From positions 12,056 to 76,055 of the forward strand of contig JAFAGC010000118.1 in the NCBI GenBank assembly GCA_023423065.1: a stretch of DNA of 64,000 nt. Reading direction: 5' to 3'. Shown piece by piece: positions 18,148-28,373 of the stretch (position 1 is its first letter; each line of letters opens with the position of its first letter). The notes beneath the pieces were generated by a model. That model saw only the letters and a program-made list of their open reading frames with translations, had not been told where the DNA came from and did no database searches. The DNA is from Pseudomonadota bacterium. Its GTDB lineage: Bacteria > Pseudomonadota > Gammaproteobacteria > Steroidobacterales > Steroidobacteraceae. The position numbers were made by a program, and so were the translations under genes.

Positions 18148-18723
18148 CTACTCACCGACGCGGATCACGAGCGCGTCGAGGTCCGCGGTACGCAGCCGCG
18201 CGCGCAGGCGATTCAGCTCGGCGAGATCCGTGATCGGGCCGATGCGCACCCGGTGCCACACGTCGTCGTCGACCGACACGCGCTGCACGTTGGCGTCGAT
18301 GCCCTGCAGCTTCAGCTGCGCACGGATGCGGTCGGCTTCCGCCTGAGCACGGTACGAGCCCGCCTGCAATACGTAGACGCCGGGTCTTTCGATGTGCGCC
18401 AGCGCGCTGTCGCGTTCGCGCGCGACTTCGCGATCCTTCTCGGGCACGACGACTTCGAAGTTCGGCAGCATCTCGTAGAAGTCGTAGGCCTTCGCGCCTT
18501 CCTCGTCGGCGGGCGTCGCGTTGGGGCGAGGCTCCGGGCGCGGAGCTTCGGCGGATATTTCCGCCGCGTGTTTCTCGCGGTAGTTCTCCCAGACGAGCAC
18601 GCATAGCGACAGCGACAATCCCAGCGCGAGGCCGAGCCCGAATTCGCGGGCGCGCGCAAGCTCGAAACGCATTCCGCCGGCGCGCGCACGCTTGAAATCC
18701 CGGCTGGTGATCTTGGCGGCCAG
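18148..18723 (-). CDS. FtsN-like SPOR-domain protein, possible CTG start
   Basis: A single-pass membrane protein with a C-terminal SPOR domain (YVLQAGSYRAQAEADRIRAQ ... VRIGPITDLAELNRLRARL) that binds denuded septal peptidoglycan, as in the Pseudomonas gene between argS and hslV. TM helix: FGLGLALGLSLSLCVLVW. The first ATG is at 18672, but the same frame runs 17 codons further upstream with the sequence AAKITSRDFKRARAGG, which is the usual N-terminus of this family. The only start there is a CTG at 18723, placed 8 bp after TAGGGA, itself overlapping the argS stop. No ATG, GTG or TTG precedes it before a stop. I annotate from the CTG; the ATG form would be 174 residues. Confidence 0.75.
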   Translation of the reverse strand: MAAKITSRDFKRARAGGMRFELARAREFGLGLALGLSLSLCVLVWENYREKHAAEISAEAPRPEPRPNATPADEEGAKAYDFYEMLPNFEVVVPEKDREVARERDSALAHIERPGVYVLQAGSYRAQAEADRIRAQLKLQGIDANVQRVSVDDDVWHRVRIGPITDLAELNRLRARLRTADLDALVIRVGE

Positions 18724-18732
18724 AGTGGTTCC

Positions 18733-20490
18733 CTACATCGACTCGGGCGCGGAGACGCCGAGGATTCCGAGGCCATTGCGGATGACCTGTTGAACCGCGA
18801 GCACGAGGGTCAGACGAGCGTTACGCAACGGCGCATCCTCGACAATCCACTTCTCAGCGTTGTAATAGGTGTGCAGCGTGTTCGCAAGCTCGCGCAGGTA
18901 GTGCACGAGCGCGTGCGGCGCGCGATTGACCGCCGCCGATGCGATGGTCTCGGGATATTTCGACAGCGCGGTGATGACCGAGGCCTCGTGCGCATTGTCG
19001 AGCCGCGCCAGCGCGGCAAGACCCGCGGCTTCGTCGTAGGCGAAGCCCCGGGCGGCCAGTTCCTTCATCACCGAGGCCACGCGGGCGTGCGCGTACTGCA
19101 CGTAATACACTGGGTTCTCGTTGCTGCGCGACTTGGCGAGTTCCAGGTCGAAATCCAGCGCCTGGTCATGGCTGCGCATGAGATAGAAGAACCGCGCCGC
19201 GTCGTTGCCGACCTCGTTGCGCAGATCTCGCAGCGTGACGAAGTTGCCTTCGCGCTTGCCCATCGAGAGCTTTTCGCCGCCGCGGAACAGGCTCACGAGC
19301 TGCAGCAGGGTGACCTCGAAGCAGTCGCCCGGCGCGCCCAGCGCCTGCAACGCGCCGCGCACGCGCGTCACGTAGCCGTGATGGTCCGCGCCCCACACGT
19401 CGATCAGCAGGTCGTGACCTCGCCGGCGCTTGTCGAAGTGGTACGCGATGTCGCTCGCGAAGTAGGTTTTCTCGCCGTTGGCGCGGATGACCACGCGATC
19501 CTCGTCGTCGCCGTAGTCGGTGCTCTTGAACCACTCCGCGCCGTCCTTCGTGTACATGTGGCCGGACTTGCGCAGCGCCTCGATCGCGCGATCCACCGCG
19601 CCGGACTCGTTGAGCGTGCGTTCGGAGAACCAGTTGTCGAAGCGCACGCGGAACTCTTCGAGATCATTGCGGATGTCGGCCATCATCGCGTCGCGGCCGA
19701 ACAGCACGATGGAATCGAATTCCTCGTCGCCCAGCAGCCGGCGCGAGTTCTGGATGAGGCCGTCGATGTGTTTGTCCTTGTCGCCGGCCGGCGCGTCGGG
19801 TGGAGCGCCGCGCATGACGTCGGCGCCCGGCCGCTTCAATGCGTCGCCGCGTTTTTCGCGCAGCGCCTTCGCGACGGGCAGGATGTAGTCGGCCTTGTAG
19901 CCGTTCGACGGAAAGGTCACGGGCTCGCCGCACAGCTCGAGATACCGTAGGTAGAGGCTCACGGCGAGGATGTCGATCTGCCGGCCCGCGTCGTTGATGT
20001 AGTACTCGCGGTAGACCTCGAAGCCCGCGGCTTCGAGCACGTTGCTCAGCGTCGCGCCCACGGCCGCCTGGCGACCGTGCCCGACGTGCATCGGGCCGGT
20101 GGGATTGGCCGACACGAATTCGACCATCACCTTGCGCCCGGCGCCGACACTGCCGCGACCGTACGCGTCACGCTGTGCGATGACGCTGCGGATCTCCGCC
20201 ACCCACGCGTCCTTCGCGAGCCGGAAGTTGATGAAACCCGCGCCGGCGAGCTCGGCGGACGTGATCAGATCGTTCTTCGGCAGCGCCGCGATGATGGCCT
20301 GCGCGAGTTCGCGCGGGTTCTTGCGCGCGGCCTTGGAGAGCCGCATCGCGATGTTGCTGGCGAAGTCGCCGTGTTTCTCGTCGCGCGCGCGCTCGACCAC
20401 GACCTGGGCCGGATCGACGGCCTCGGGCAAAACGCCGGGAACAAGTGATCGCAACGCCTCTCGCAACAGGCGTTCAAGCTCGGATTTCAC
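18733..20490 (-). CDS. argS: Arginyl-tRNA synthetase
   Basis: Class I synthetase charging tRNA-Arg. The 585-residue protein starts at GTG 20490 (VKSELERLLREALRSL), matching the family's N-terminal Add-1 domain; a longer ORF reading into the upstream region is not needed. HIGH signature is ANPTGPMHVGHGRQ, the KMSKS-equivalent is EKLSMGKREGNF, and the C-terminal anticodon-binding DALR domain (VNRAPHALVHYLRELA) is complete. The stop codon TAG is part of the ribosome site of the SPOR gene 9 bp downstream, so the two are coupled. Confidence 0.97.
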   Translation of the reverse strand: MKSELERLLREALRSLVPGVLPEAVDPAQVVVERARDEKHGDFASNIAMRLSKAARKNPRELAQAIIAALPKNDLITSAELAGAGFINFRLAKDAWVAEIRSVIAQRDAYGRGSVGAGRKVMVEFVSANPTGPMHVGHGRQAAVGATLSNVLEAAGFEVYREYYINDAGRQIDILAVSLYLRYLELCGEPVTFPSNGYKADYILPVAKALREKRGDALKRPGADVMRGAPPDAPAGDKDKHIDGLIQNSRRLLGDEEFDSIVLFGRDAMMADIRNDLEEFRVRFDNWFSERTLNESGAVDRAIEALRKSGHMYTKDGAEWFKSTDYGDDEDRVVIRANGEKTYFASDIAYHFDKRRRGHDLLIDVWGADHHGYVTRVRGALQALGAPGDCFEVTLLQLVSLFRGGEKLSMGKREGNFVTLRDLRNEVGNDAARFFYLMRSHDQALDFDLELAKSRSNENPVYYVQYAHARVASVMKELAARGFAYDEAAGLAALARLDNAHEASVITALSKYPETIASAAVNRAPHALVHYLRELANTLHTYYNAEKWIVEDAPLRNARLTLVLAVQQVIRNGLGILGVSAPESM

Positions 20491-20612
20491 GGGGGGAACC
20501 TGTCTGGAACTCGCTGAAAACGGCGCGAGTCTACCGGACCGTCCCGGTAAACCGAATGCCCCGTGCCGCGTTGATCCGCGTGCAGGCCTCATTTTCGACA
20601 GGAGACACCCGA

Positions 20613-21065
20613 ATGAAGACCCCGATCATTGCCACCGCGGCCATTGCCGCCCTGCTGGCCGGCATCGCCGTCGCAGGAGATGCGCCGCGCGCCGACGCGC
20701 CTCGCCAGGTAATGCACTCCGACGCCGACGGCGATGGCCGTGTATCCCGCGAAGAGGCGGCTGCCGCGGCCACCGAACGCTCCAACAAGTGGTTCGACAA
20801 GCTCGACGCCGACAAGGACGGATTCGTGACCAAGGAAGAAATGTCGAAGGCGCGCGAGGACCGTCGCGCCGCAATGCGCACGAAGATGGACGAGCATTTC
20901 AAGGCCGCGGACCTGAACGGCGACGGCCAGCTCTCGCTCGATGAAGTGCAGGCCAAGATGCCCCGCATGGCGGATCGCTTCAACGACCTCGACAAGAACA
21001 AGGACGGCCAGCTGAGCAAGGACGAGCTCAAGCGTGGCGGCCATCGCCACAAGCGCCAGGGCTGA
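20613..21065 (+). CDS. Exported EF-hand calcium-binding protein
   Basis: A 150-residue periplasmic or secreted protein. AGGAGA lies 8 bp before the ATG; a Sec signal peptide (IIATAAIAALLAGIAVAG) follows. Four EF-hand loops are visible: DADGDGRVSREE, DADKDGFVTKEE, DLNGDGQLSLDE and DKNKDGQLSKDE, all with the expected acidic residues at positions 1, 3, 5 and 12. It most likely binds calcium in the envelope; the partner is unknown. It is divergent from argS and followed by a REP-like palindrome. Family members in this group of bacteria are common but uncharacterised. Confidence 0.9.
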   Translation: MKTPIIATAAIAALLAGIAVAGDAPRADAPRQVMHSDADGDGRVSREEAAAAATERSNKWFDKLDADKDGFVTKEEMSKAREDRRAAMRTKMDEHFKAADLNGDGQLSLDEVQAKMPRMADRFNDLDKNKDGQLSKDELKRGGHRHKRQG

Positions 21066-21077
21066 TCGAGGAGGTCG

Positions 21078-21163
21078 GTGCCTGGCACGGGAATTCCGGG
21101 ATCAACATCGACTCCCCCTCCCCATCCCGGCTTTTCCGTGCCTGGCACCGATCGGGTGCCAGG
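21078..21163. repeat. REP-like composite palindrome (GTGCCTGGCAC)
   Basis: GTGCCTGGCACGG at 21078 is mirrored by CCGTGCCTGGCAC ending at 21148, enclosing inner arms CCGGGAT (21096-21102) and ATCCCGG (21124-21130). A second perfect hairpin, CCTGGCACC / GGTGCCAGG with a GATCG loop, ends at 21163. It fills the gap between the convergent EF-hand and priA genes and may also stop transcription. Confidence 0.65.
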
Positions 21164-21172
21164 CGCCGCCTC

Positions 21173-23396
<2,224 letters not shown>

Positions 23397-23404
<8 letters not shown>

Positions 23405-23431
23405 AGTGCGTGTGGATAAGTCTGTGGATCA
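23397..23431. promoter_or_regulatory. Cluster of three DnaA-box-like 9-mers at the priA start
   Basis: TTGTCCACA (23397-23405, plus), TTATCCACA (23411-23419, minus; exact consensus) and TGATCCACA (23423-23431, minus) lie within 35 bp, at and just upstream of the priA start. This suggests DnaA-ATP control of priA. It is not annotated as an origin: there is no dnaA/dnaN and no extended AT-rich unwinding element with further boxes. Confidence 0.5.
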
Positions 23432-23765
23432 CGCGCAATAAAAGTTACAAAAACGCTGTGTTTCTGCAGTTTCTCGTTTGGCTGGTCGAATCGTGAGCAC
23501 ATGCGTGCGAATCTAATGAAAACAAGCAGATAGAGAACTGGACGATCGGCAAGTTGGCGGGATTGAACAAACGTGACACCCGATCTGCGGGATTGTTCGT
23601 AAGTTCCTGATTCACGGAAACGCAATGTGCGCGAGGTGTCGGTCAACGATCGGTCAACCTTGGCCGGGTTGCTGCGTTTCACCCCTCATGACCGCGTTTG
23701 TTACGCTCGCCGGCGTTTATAACACGCCCGTTTTTGCGGGCGGGCGGAGTCGCACCCGAGGATTG
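23432..23765. promoter_or_regulatory. Divergent promoter region between priA and the ECF operon
   Basis: About 330 bp without a gene, with lower G+C than its surroundings. Towards the plus-strand sigma gene there is a -10-like TATAAC at 23718-23723, followed by a leader hairpin CGCCCG / CGGGCG (about 23725-23742) and AGGA before the ATG. No RNA gene or repeat is recognisable. The -35 for this promoter is not clear. Confidence 0.35.
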
Positions 23766-24302
23766 ATGACGAGTCGCGCTCTCGATCAGTTTCTGACCGG
23801 CGTCGAGAAGCGCGCATTCAAGATCGCGCAGCTTGCATTGCGCAACGACGACGATGCGCTCGACGCCGTGCAGGACGCGATGATGAAACTCGTGCAGTCG
23901 TATGCATCGCGGCCCGAGGCGGAGTGGCGTCCGCTGTTCTATCGCATCCTCTCGAATCGCATACGCGACATGCAGCGGCGCCGCACGGTGCGCGGCAGGA
24001 TCATGTCGTGGCTGCCGCTGCGCGATGCCGAAGACGACGAGGAGATCGATCCGATCGCGGCCGCGCCGAGTCCGGAGGCCACACCCGTGCAGCGCCTCGA
24101 GCTCGACGAGGCGATCGGGGTGCTGGAGCAGGCGCTGGCCGCATTGCCGGCCCGCCAGCAGGAGGCGTTCCTGCTGCGGAACTTCGAAGGGCTGGACGTG
24201 AGCGAGACCGCGAACGCGATGGGCTGCTCCGAAGGCAGCGTGAAGACGCATTATTTCCGCGCGCTGGCGACGCTGCGTGCGCGGCTCGGTGAAGTATTCT
24301 GA
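23766..24302 (+). CDS. ECF-type RNA polymerase sigma factor
   Basis: A 178-residue sigma-70-family factor. Region 2 (ALDQFLTGVEKRAFKIAQLA ... DALDAVQDAMMKLVQSYA) and region 4 (ALAALPARQQEAFLLRNFEG ... ANAMGCSEGSVKTHYFRA) are both intact, with no region 3. The start at MTSRALDQF is preceded by AGGA; upstream in-frame sequence is non-coding. It heads a four-gene operon with a DUF3619 membrane protein, a small acidic protein and a DUF3106 protein, an arrangement repeated in xanthomonads. The following membrane protein probably restrains it. Confidence 0.9.
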   Translation: MTSRALDQFLTGVEKRAFKIAQLALRNDDDALDAVQDAMMKLVQSYASRPEAEWRPLFYRILSNRIRDMQRRRTVRGRIMSWLPLRDAEDDEEIDPIAAAPSPEATPVQRLELDEAIGVLEQALAALPARQQEAFLLRNFEGLDVSETANAMGCSEGSVKTHYFRALATLRARLGEVF

Positions 24303-24313
24303 AGGCTGCAGCC

Positions 24314-24676
24314 ATGAGCGACCGCACACCGTTCGAAAAACGCACGCAGGAGGTACTCGAGGAGAGCACGGCTCGACTCGATGGCCGCACGCGTTCGCGC
24401 TTGACGCAGGCCCGGCATGCCGCATTGGATCGCCTCGAACGCCCGGCACGGTTCGCGGGCTGGCGTACTTACCTGCCCGCGGGCGCCGCGGCCGCGGTGG
24501 CGGTCTTTGCCGTGATGCTCTGGTCCGGACCGCGCGGCGTGGATTCGCTGCCCGCGCAGGCCACGAACGCCGTGGAAGATTTTGAGTTGCTCGCCGACGT
24601 CGAAGCGCCCGACTTCGTCGCCGACGCCGCGGATCTCGAGTTCTACGAATGGGCCGCGAGTGAAGTGGAAACATGA
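24314..24676 (+). CDS. DUF3619 membrane protein, likely anti-sigma factor
   Basis: A 120-residue protein with a cytosolic N-terminal helix pair (FEKRTQEVLEESTARLDG), one TM helix (YLPAGAAAAVAVFAVMLW, about residues 53-71) and an acidic C-terminal region. Such single-pass proteins directly after an ECF sigma gene usually sequester it, so an anti-sigma role is inferred from position and topology. No zinc-finger motif is present. The stop overlaps the next ATG. Confidence 0.7.
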   Translation: MSDRTPFEKRTQEVLEESTARLDGRTRSRLTQARHAALDRLERPARFAGWRTYLPAGAAAAVAVFAVMLWSGPRGVDSLPAQATNAVEDFELLADVEAPDFVADAADLEFYEWAASEVET

Positions 24677-24864
24677 GCGACCCGAGAAAGGCCCCGAAGA
24701 AGACAGAACCGGACGATGACCTGCTCGAGTTCCTCGGCGGCATCGACGAGATCAACGACGAATCGGAGGACGACGATTTTTCGGATTTCCTCGCCAAGGC
24801 GGACATCGACCGGCTCAAGGAAGCCGCTCGCAAGCCGCGCCCACCCGTGAAGGACGGCGAATGA
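24673..24864 (+). CDS. Small acidic protein of the ECF operon
   Basis: A 63-residue, highly acidic protein (DDDLLEFLGGIDEIN, ESEDDDFSDFL) with a basic C-terminus and no membrane segment. It overlaps both neighbours by ATGA, so it is clearly an expressed member of the operon. I do not recognise a family; similar short acidic proteins sit at this position in related operons. Confidence 0.75.
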   Translation: MSDPRKAPKKTEPDDDLLEFLGGIDEINDESEDDDFSDFLAKADIDRLKEAARKPRPPVKDGE

Positions 24865-25463
24865 ACACCGTGCGCAATCCAGGATTCACGCGTCGCGCCG
24901 CGCTGGCCGCGCTTTGCGCCGTCGGGCTGCAGTGTGTCGTCGCGCCACGCGCGCGCGCGGATGCGCCCGAGGACGGCGCGGCCGCCACCGCGAACGCACC
25001 GGCCTCGATCGCCTGGTCGAGTCTCACGCCCGAGGAACAGAAAGTCCTGGACCGTTTCAAAGACCGCTGGAACACGCTCGCGCCCGAGCAGCAGCAGAAG
25101 CTGCTGCGCGGCAGCCGCCGCTGGTTATCGATGACGCCGGAGGAGCGCGAGCGCGCCCAGGCGCGTTTCAAGCGCTGGCGGGAGCTCACACCCGAGCAAC
25201 GTGAAGCCGCGCGCCGCCGTTGGCACGAATACCGCGAGCTCACGCCGGAGCAGCAGCAGCGTGTGCGCGAGGGGTATCACCGCCTCAAGAAACTCACGCC
25301 CGAGCAGCGCCAGAAACTGCGCGAGCGCTGGGAGAACGCGACGCCCGAGGAGCGCGAGAAGTGGCTGGAGCGCCGCCGCGAACGCCGGGAGCGGCGCGAG
25401 CAGCTGCGCCAGCAGTCCGGCGAGCGGCCCCTGCAGCCCGAACAGCCCCGGCAGGATCCCTAA
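24861..25463 (+). CDS. DUF3106 exported protein
   Basis: A 200-residue exported protein made almost wholly of a repeated helical motif, 'L(T/A)PE(Q/E)(Q/R)... ', seen as SLTPEEQKVLDRFKDRW, MTPEERERAQARFKRWRELT, ELTPEQQQRVREGYHRLKKL and so on, at a period near 17-25 residues: the DUF3106 pattern. The N-terminus FTRRAALAALCAVGLQ resembles a signal peptide with two arginines. Probably an elongated periplasmic helical protein, possibly related to stress sensing by the ECF system; function unknown. Its TAA is directly adjacent to the stop of the convergent cupin gene. Confidence 0.85.
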   Translation: MNTVRNPGFTRRAALAALCAVGLQCVVAPRARADAPEDGAAATANAPASIAWSSLTPEEQKVLDRFKDRWNTLAPEQQQKLLRGSRRWLSMTPEERERAQARFKRWRELTPEQREAARRRWHEYRELTPEQQQRVREGYHRLKKLTPEQRQKLRERWENATPEEREKWLERRRERRERREQLRQQSGERPLQPEQPRQDP

Positions 25464-25943
25464 CTACTGCGCCGACGGGCCGCTCGGCTCCTTCGGTATC
25501 TGCTTCGTTCCGGAGCCCGGGCTCTTCCAGTTGATCACGAAATACGTCGCGGGCGTATTTCCAATGTTCTTCACGCCATGCGGCTGCATCGAGGCGTAGA
25601 ACAGGATGCCGCCCGGACCCACCACGACTTCCTTGCCGTTCACGTGGGCCTGCAGCGTCCCTTCGCGCACGATGACGATTTCCTCGTTCGGATGCGTGTG
25701 CGGCGGGTGCGAGGTGGTGTTCGGATTGAGCGTCGTGATGTGCATCTCGAGCTCGTCGAGCGTGCGGGTGGGCTCGCGCACCAGCGAGCGGAGCTCGCCG
25801 ACGTCGGTTTTCCTGACCGCCATGTCCTCCCACTTCCAGGCCGTCGAATCGAGCACGGGCTTCTTGTCGTCGGCCATCGAAACACAGGCAAGCGTGGCGG
25901 TTGCGGCGATGGCCGCGGCGGCGAGATCCCGGCGAGTGATCAT
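25464..25943 (-). CDS. Exported cupin protein
   Basis: A 159-residue single-domain cupin with a signal peptide that contains two arginines (MITRRDLAAAAIAATA), possibly a Tat substrate. The cupin metal motif is HPPHTHPNEEIVIVREGTLQ followed by the second motif with Gln/His in ASMQPHGVKN. The metal and substrate are unknown. It converges end-to-end with the DUF3106 gene and has no operon partner. Confidence 0.85.
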   Translation of the reverse strand: MITRRDLAAAAIAATATLACVSMADDKKPVLDSTAWKWEDMAVRKTDVGELRSLVREPTRTLDELEMHITTLNPNTTSHPPHTHPNEEIVIVREGTLQAHVNGKEVVVGPGGILFYASMQPHGVKNIGNTPATYFVINWKSPGSGTKQIPKEPSGPSAQ

Positions 25944-26032
25944 GTGAATTCTCCGTGGAGGGTGTGGCAGCCTACCAAGCCGCTTTCTATGGCTACAATA
26001 CGCGCGCCTCCTAAAACACCGGAGCTCGCCAA

Positions 26033-26542
26033 GTGGCTTCCAAAGCCGAATATCTGTTCGAAAAAGCCCTGTTCGCCTCGCGCTGGCTGCTGGCGCCGAT
26101 CTTCCTCGGGCTGTCGCTGGCGCTGCTTGCGCTCGGCATCAAGTTTTTCCAGGAAGCGTGGCACGTGGTGACCGAGGCGCACATCCTGGACGAGGCGAAC
26201 CTCGTGCTCACGGTGCTGGCGATGATCGACATCGTGCTCGTGGGAAGCCTCATCGTGATGGTGATGTTCTCGGGCTACGAGAACTTCGTTTCGACGATCG
26301 ACGCGAAGGGCTCCGATTCGCTCAACTGGCTGGGCAAGCTCGACGCGGGCACGCTCAAGCTCAAGGTGGCGGCGAGCATCGTCGCGATCTCGTCGATTCA
26401 TCTGCTGCGCAAGTTCATGCAGGTCGAGCAGATCGAGAACGACAAGATCAAGTGGTACGTCCTCATGCACATGGCCTTCGTGCTTTCGGCGGTGCTGCTC
26501 GGCGTGCTCGACAAGATGTCGTTCGCCAAGCACCGCGAGTAG
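26033..26542 (+). CDS. UPF0114 (YqhA-type) membrane protein
   Basis: A 169-residue inner-membrane protein with about four hydrophobic helices (LLAPIFLGLSLALLALGIKF, LVLTVLAMIDIVLVGSLIVM, a third near residue 120, and FVLSAVLLGVLDKM). The motif VMVMFSGYENFVS is typical of the YqhA/UPF0114 family, whose function is unknown. Start is GTG at 26033; a TACAAT at 25994 is a likely -10 box. The gene stands alone. Confidence 0.88.
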   Translation: MASKAEYLFEKALFASRWLLAPIFLGLSLALLALGIKFFQEAWHVVTEAHILDEANLVLTVLAMIDIVLVGSLIVMVMFSGYENFVSTIDAKGSDSLNWLGKLDAGTLKLKVAASIVAISSIHLLRKFMQVEQIENDKIKWYVLMHMAFVLSAVLLGVLDKMSFAKHRE

Positions 26543-26565
26543 TCAGGGGCTGCGCTCCACTTCGG

Positions 26566-26593
26566 AAAACGGCGTCGAAACGACGCCGTCCGT
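26566..26593 (-). terminator. Terminator of the pnt operon
   Basis: Perfect stem ACGGCGTCG / CGACGCCGT (26569-26589) with a 3-nt loop, followed on the minus strand by TTTTCC. It lies between the convergent UPF0114 and pntB genes and fits the pntA1-pntA2-pntB transcript. Confidence 0.75.
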
Positions 26594-26627
26594 GAGTTGA
26601 AAGTTGCCTGACGTGCCGGTTTGGGGG

Positions 26628-28064
26628 TCAGCCCGCCGCCTTGATCGCGTTCACGAGCTCCGCGGCGGCTTTCTGCCCGTCGCCGTACAACATGCGCGTG
26701 TTGTCGAGGAAGAAGAGGGCGTTCTCGATGCCCGAGAAGCCCGCGCCCTGGCCGCGCTTGATGACGATCACGTTCTTGGCCTTGTCGGCATTGAGGATCG
26801 GCATGCCGTAGATGGGTGAGGACTTGTCGGTGCGCGCGACGGGGTTCACGACGTCGTTCGCGCCGATGATGAGCGCCACGTCCGCGGTTTCGAACTCTGC
26901 GTTGATCTCGTCGAGGTCGGAGATCAGATCGTAGGGCACACCGGCCTCCGCCAGCAGCACGTTCATGTGGCCGGGCATGCGGCCCGCGACCGGGTGGATC
27001 GCGAACTTCACGGTGACGCCGCGATCGATGAGCAGCTGGCACATCTCCCAGACCTTGTGCTGTGCCTGCGCGACGGCCATGCCGTAGCCGGGCACCACGA
27101 TGACTTTGCTCGCGAAGGCCATCATCACGCCCACGTCGGAGGCCTCGATGGGTTTCATCGAGCCCTTCACCTCGGTCGCGGCCGCGCCGCCGCCCGAACC
27201 GAAGTCCGAGAACAATACGTTGCCGAGCGAGCGGTTCATGGCCTTCGCCATGAGCTGCGTGAGCAGCGTGCCCGCGGAGCCCACGACGGTGCCCGCGATG
27301 ATCATCGCGGCGTTGTCGAGCACGAAGCCTTCGAACGCGACCGCGAGGCCGGTGAGGGCGTTGTACAGCGAGATGACCACGGGCATGTCCGCGCCGCCGA
27401 TCGGCAGCGTCATCGCGATGCCGAGCAGCAGCGCGAGTCCGAAGATCAGCGAGACGTGCAGCGGATCCGCGCCGTGGTGCAACACGACCACGCCGCCCGC
27501 GAACAGCGCGCCGAGCAGCAGCAGGCCGTTGACGAACTTCTGTCCCGCGAAGCGCACGGTCTTGTTGAGCACGCCCTGCAGCTTGGCCCACGCGATCAAA
27601 CTACCGCTGAACGAGACGGCGCCGATGATGCCGCCGACGACGGCCAGCGTCATGACGACCTGGCTGTGCTCCACGGCGGCTCCTTCGCCCGTATTGGCGA
27701 ACGCCGCGCGGTACAGCTCCACGGCCGCGATCGCGGCGGCCGCGCCGCCGCCCATGCCGTTGTAGAGCGCGATCATCTGCGGCATGTCGGTCATCGCGAC
27801 CTTCTTGCCGCTCCACCAGGCGACCAGGGAGCCGACGACGATGGCCGCGATGATGAGCTCGTAGTTCGACATTCCCGGGTACAGGAACGTCACGAGCGTC
27901 GCGACCACCATGCCCGCGCCAGCCCAGAGGATGCCGCTGCGCGCGGTCACCGGGGAGCTCATGCGCTTCAGGCCCATGATGAACAGCACGGCGGTGAGGA
28001 AATAGCTGATGTCGATCAGCAGCCGCGGCGAGAAGAAGCCGGGCGTATTCATCGCGGTTTCCAT
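26628..28064 (-). CDS. pntB: NAD(P) transhydrogenase subunit beta
   Basis: Membrane-bound proton-translocating transhydrogenase, beta subunit (478 residues): hydrophobic domain II with about nine helices in residues 1-270 (including GMGGGAAAAIAAVELY and the FGLALLLGIAMTLPIGGADM segments), then the cytosolic NADP(H)-binding domain III with the GYGMAVAQAQH fingerprint and the C-terminal KRGQGAGFSGIENALFF segment. It exchanges hydride between NADH and NADP+, driven by the proton gradient, to supply NADPH. The ATG overlaps the pntA2 stop (TGATG). Confidence 0.97.
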   Translation of the reverse strand: METAMNTPGFFSPRLLIDISYFLTAVLFIMGLKRMSSPVTARSGILWAGAGMVVATLVTFLYPGMSNYELIIAAIVVGSLVAWWSGKKVAMTDMPQMIALYNGMGGGAAAAIAAVELYRAAFANTGEGAAVEHSQVVMTLAVVGGIIGAVSFSGSLIAWAKLQGVLNKTVRFAGQKFVNGLLLLGALFAGGVVVLHHGADPLHVSLIFGLALLLGIAMTLPIGGADMPVVISLYNALTGLAVAFEGFVLDNAAMIIAGTVVGSAGTLLTQLMAKAMNRSLGNVLFSDFGSGGGAAATEVKGSMKPIEASDVGVMMAFASKVIVVPGYGMAVAQAQHKVWEMCQLLIDRGVTVKFAIHPVAGRMPGHMNVLLAEAGVPYDLISDLDEINAEFETADVALIIGANDVVNPVARTDKSSPIYGMPILNADKAKNVIVIKRGQGAGFSGIENALFFLDNTRMLYGDGQKAAAELVNAIKAAG

Positions 28065-28369
28065 CAGTGTCCGCCTCCGGACGGCTTCTTCGCGCCGGAA
28101 GACTTGAACATCTCGAGCATTCGCTCGGTCACGACGTAACCGCCGACCGCGTTGCCCGCGGCGAGCAGCACACCGACGAACCCGATGATCTTCTCCAGTG
28201 TCGTATCCGCGCTACCGAGCGCAACCATCGCGCCGACCAGCACGATGCCGTGCACGAAGTTCGAGCCCGACATGAGCGGCGTGTGCAGGATCACCGGCAC
28301 CTTGGCGATGATCTCGTAGCCGGTGAAGGCCGCGAGCATGAAGATGTAGAGAGCGACTATTCCGGTCAT
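28064..28369 (-). CDS. NAD(P) transhydrogenase subunit alpha part 2
   Basis: A 101-residue integral membrane subunit with three to four helices (ALYIFMLAAFTGYEIIAKVP, VHGIVLVGAMVALGSAD, IGFVGVLLAAGNAVGGYVVT). In E. coli this is the C-terminal end of PntA; here, as in Rhodospirillum and many others, it is a separate gene (pntA2/pntAB type). It sits 4 bp after pntA1 and overlaps pntB. Confidence 0.95.
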   Translation of the reverse strand: MTGIVALYIFMLAAFTGYEIIAKVPVILHTPLMSGSNFVHGIVLVGAMVALGSADTTLEKIIGFVGVLLAAGNAVGGYVVTERMLEMFKSSGAKKPSGGGH

Positions 28370-28373
28370 GTGA

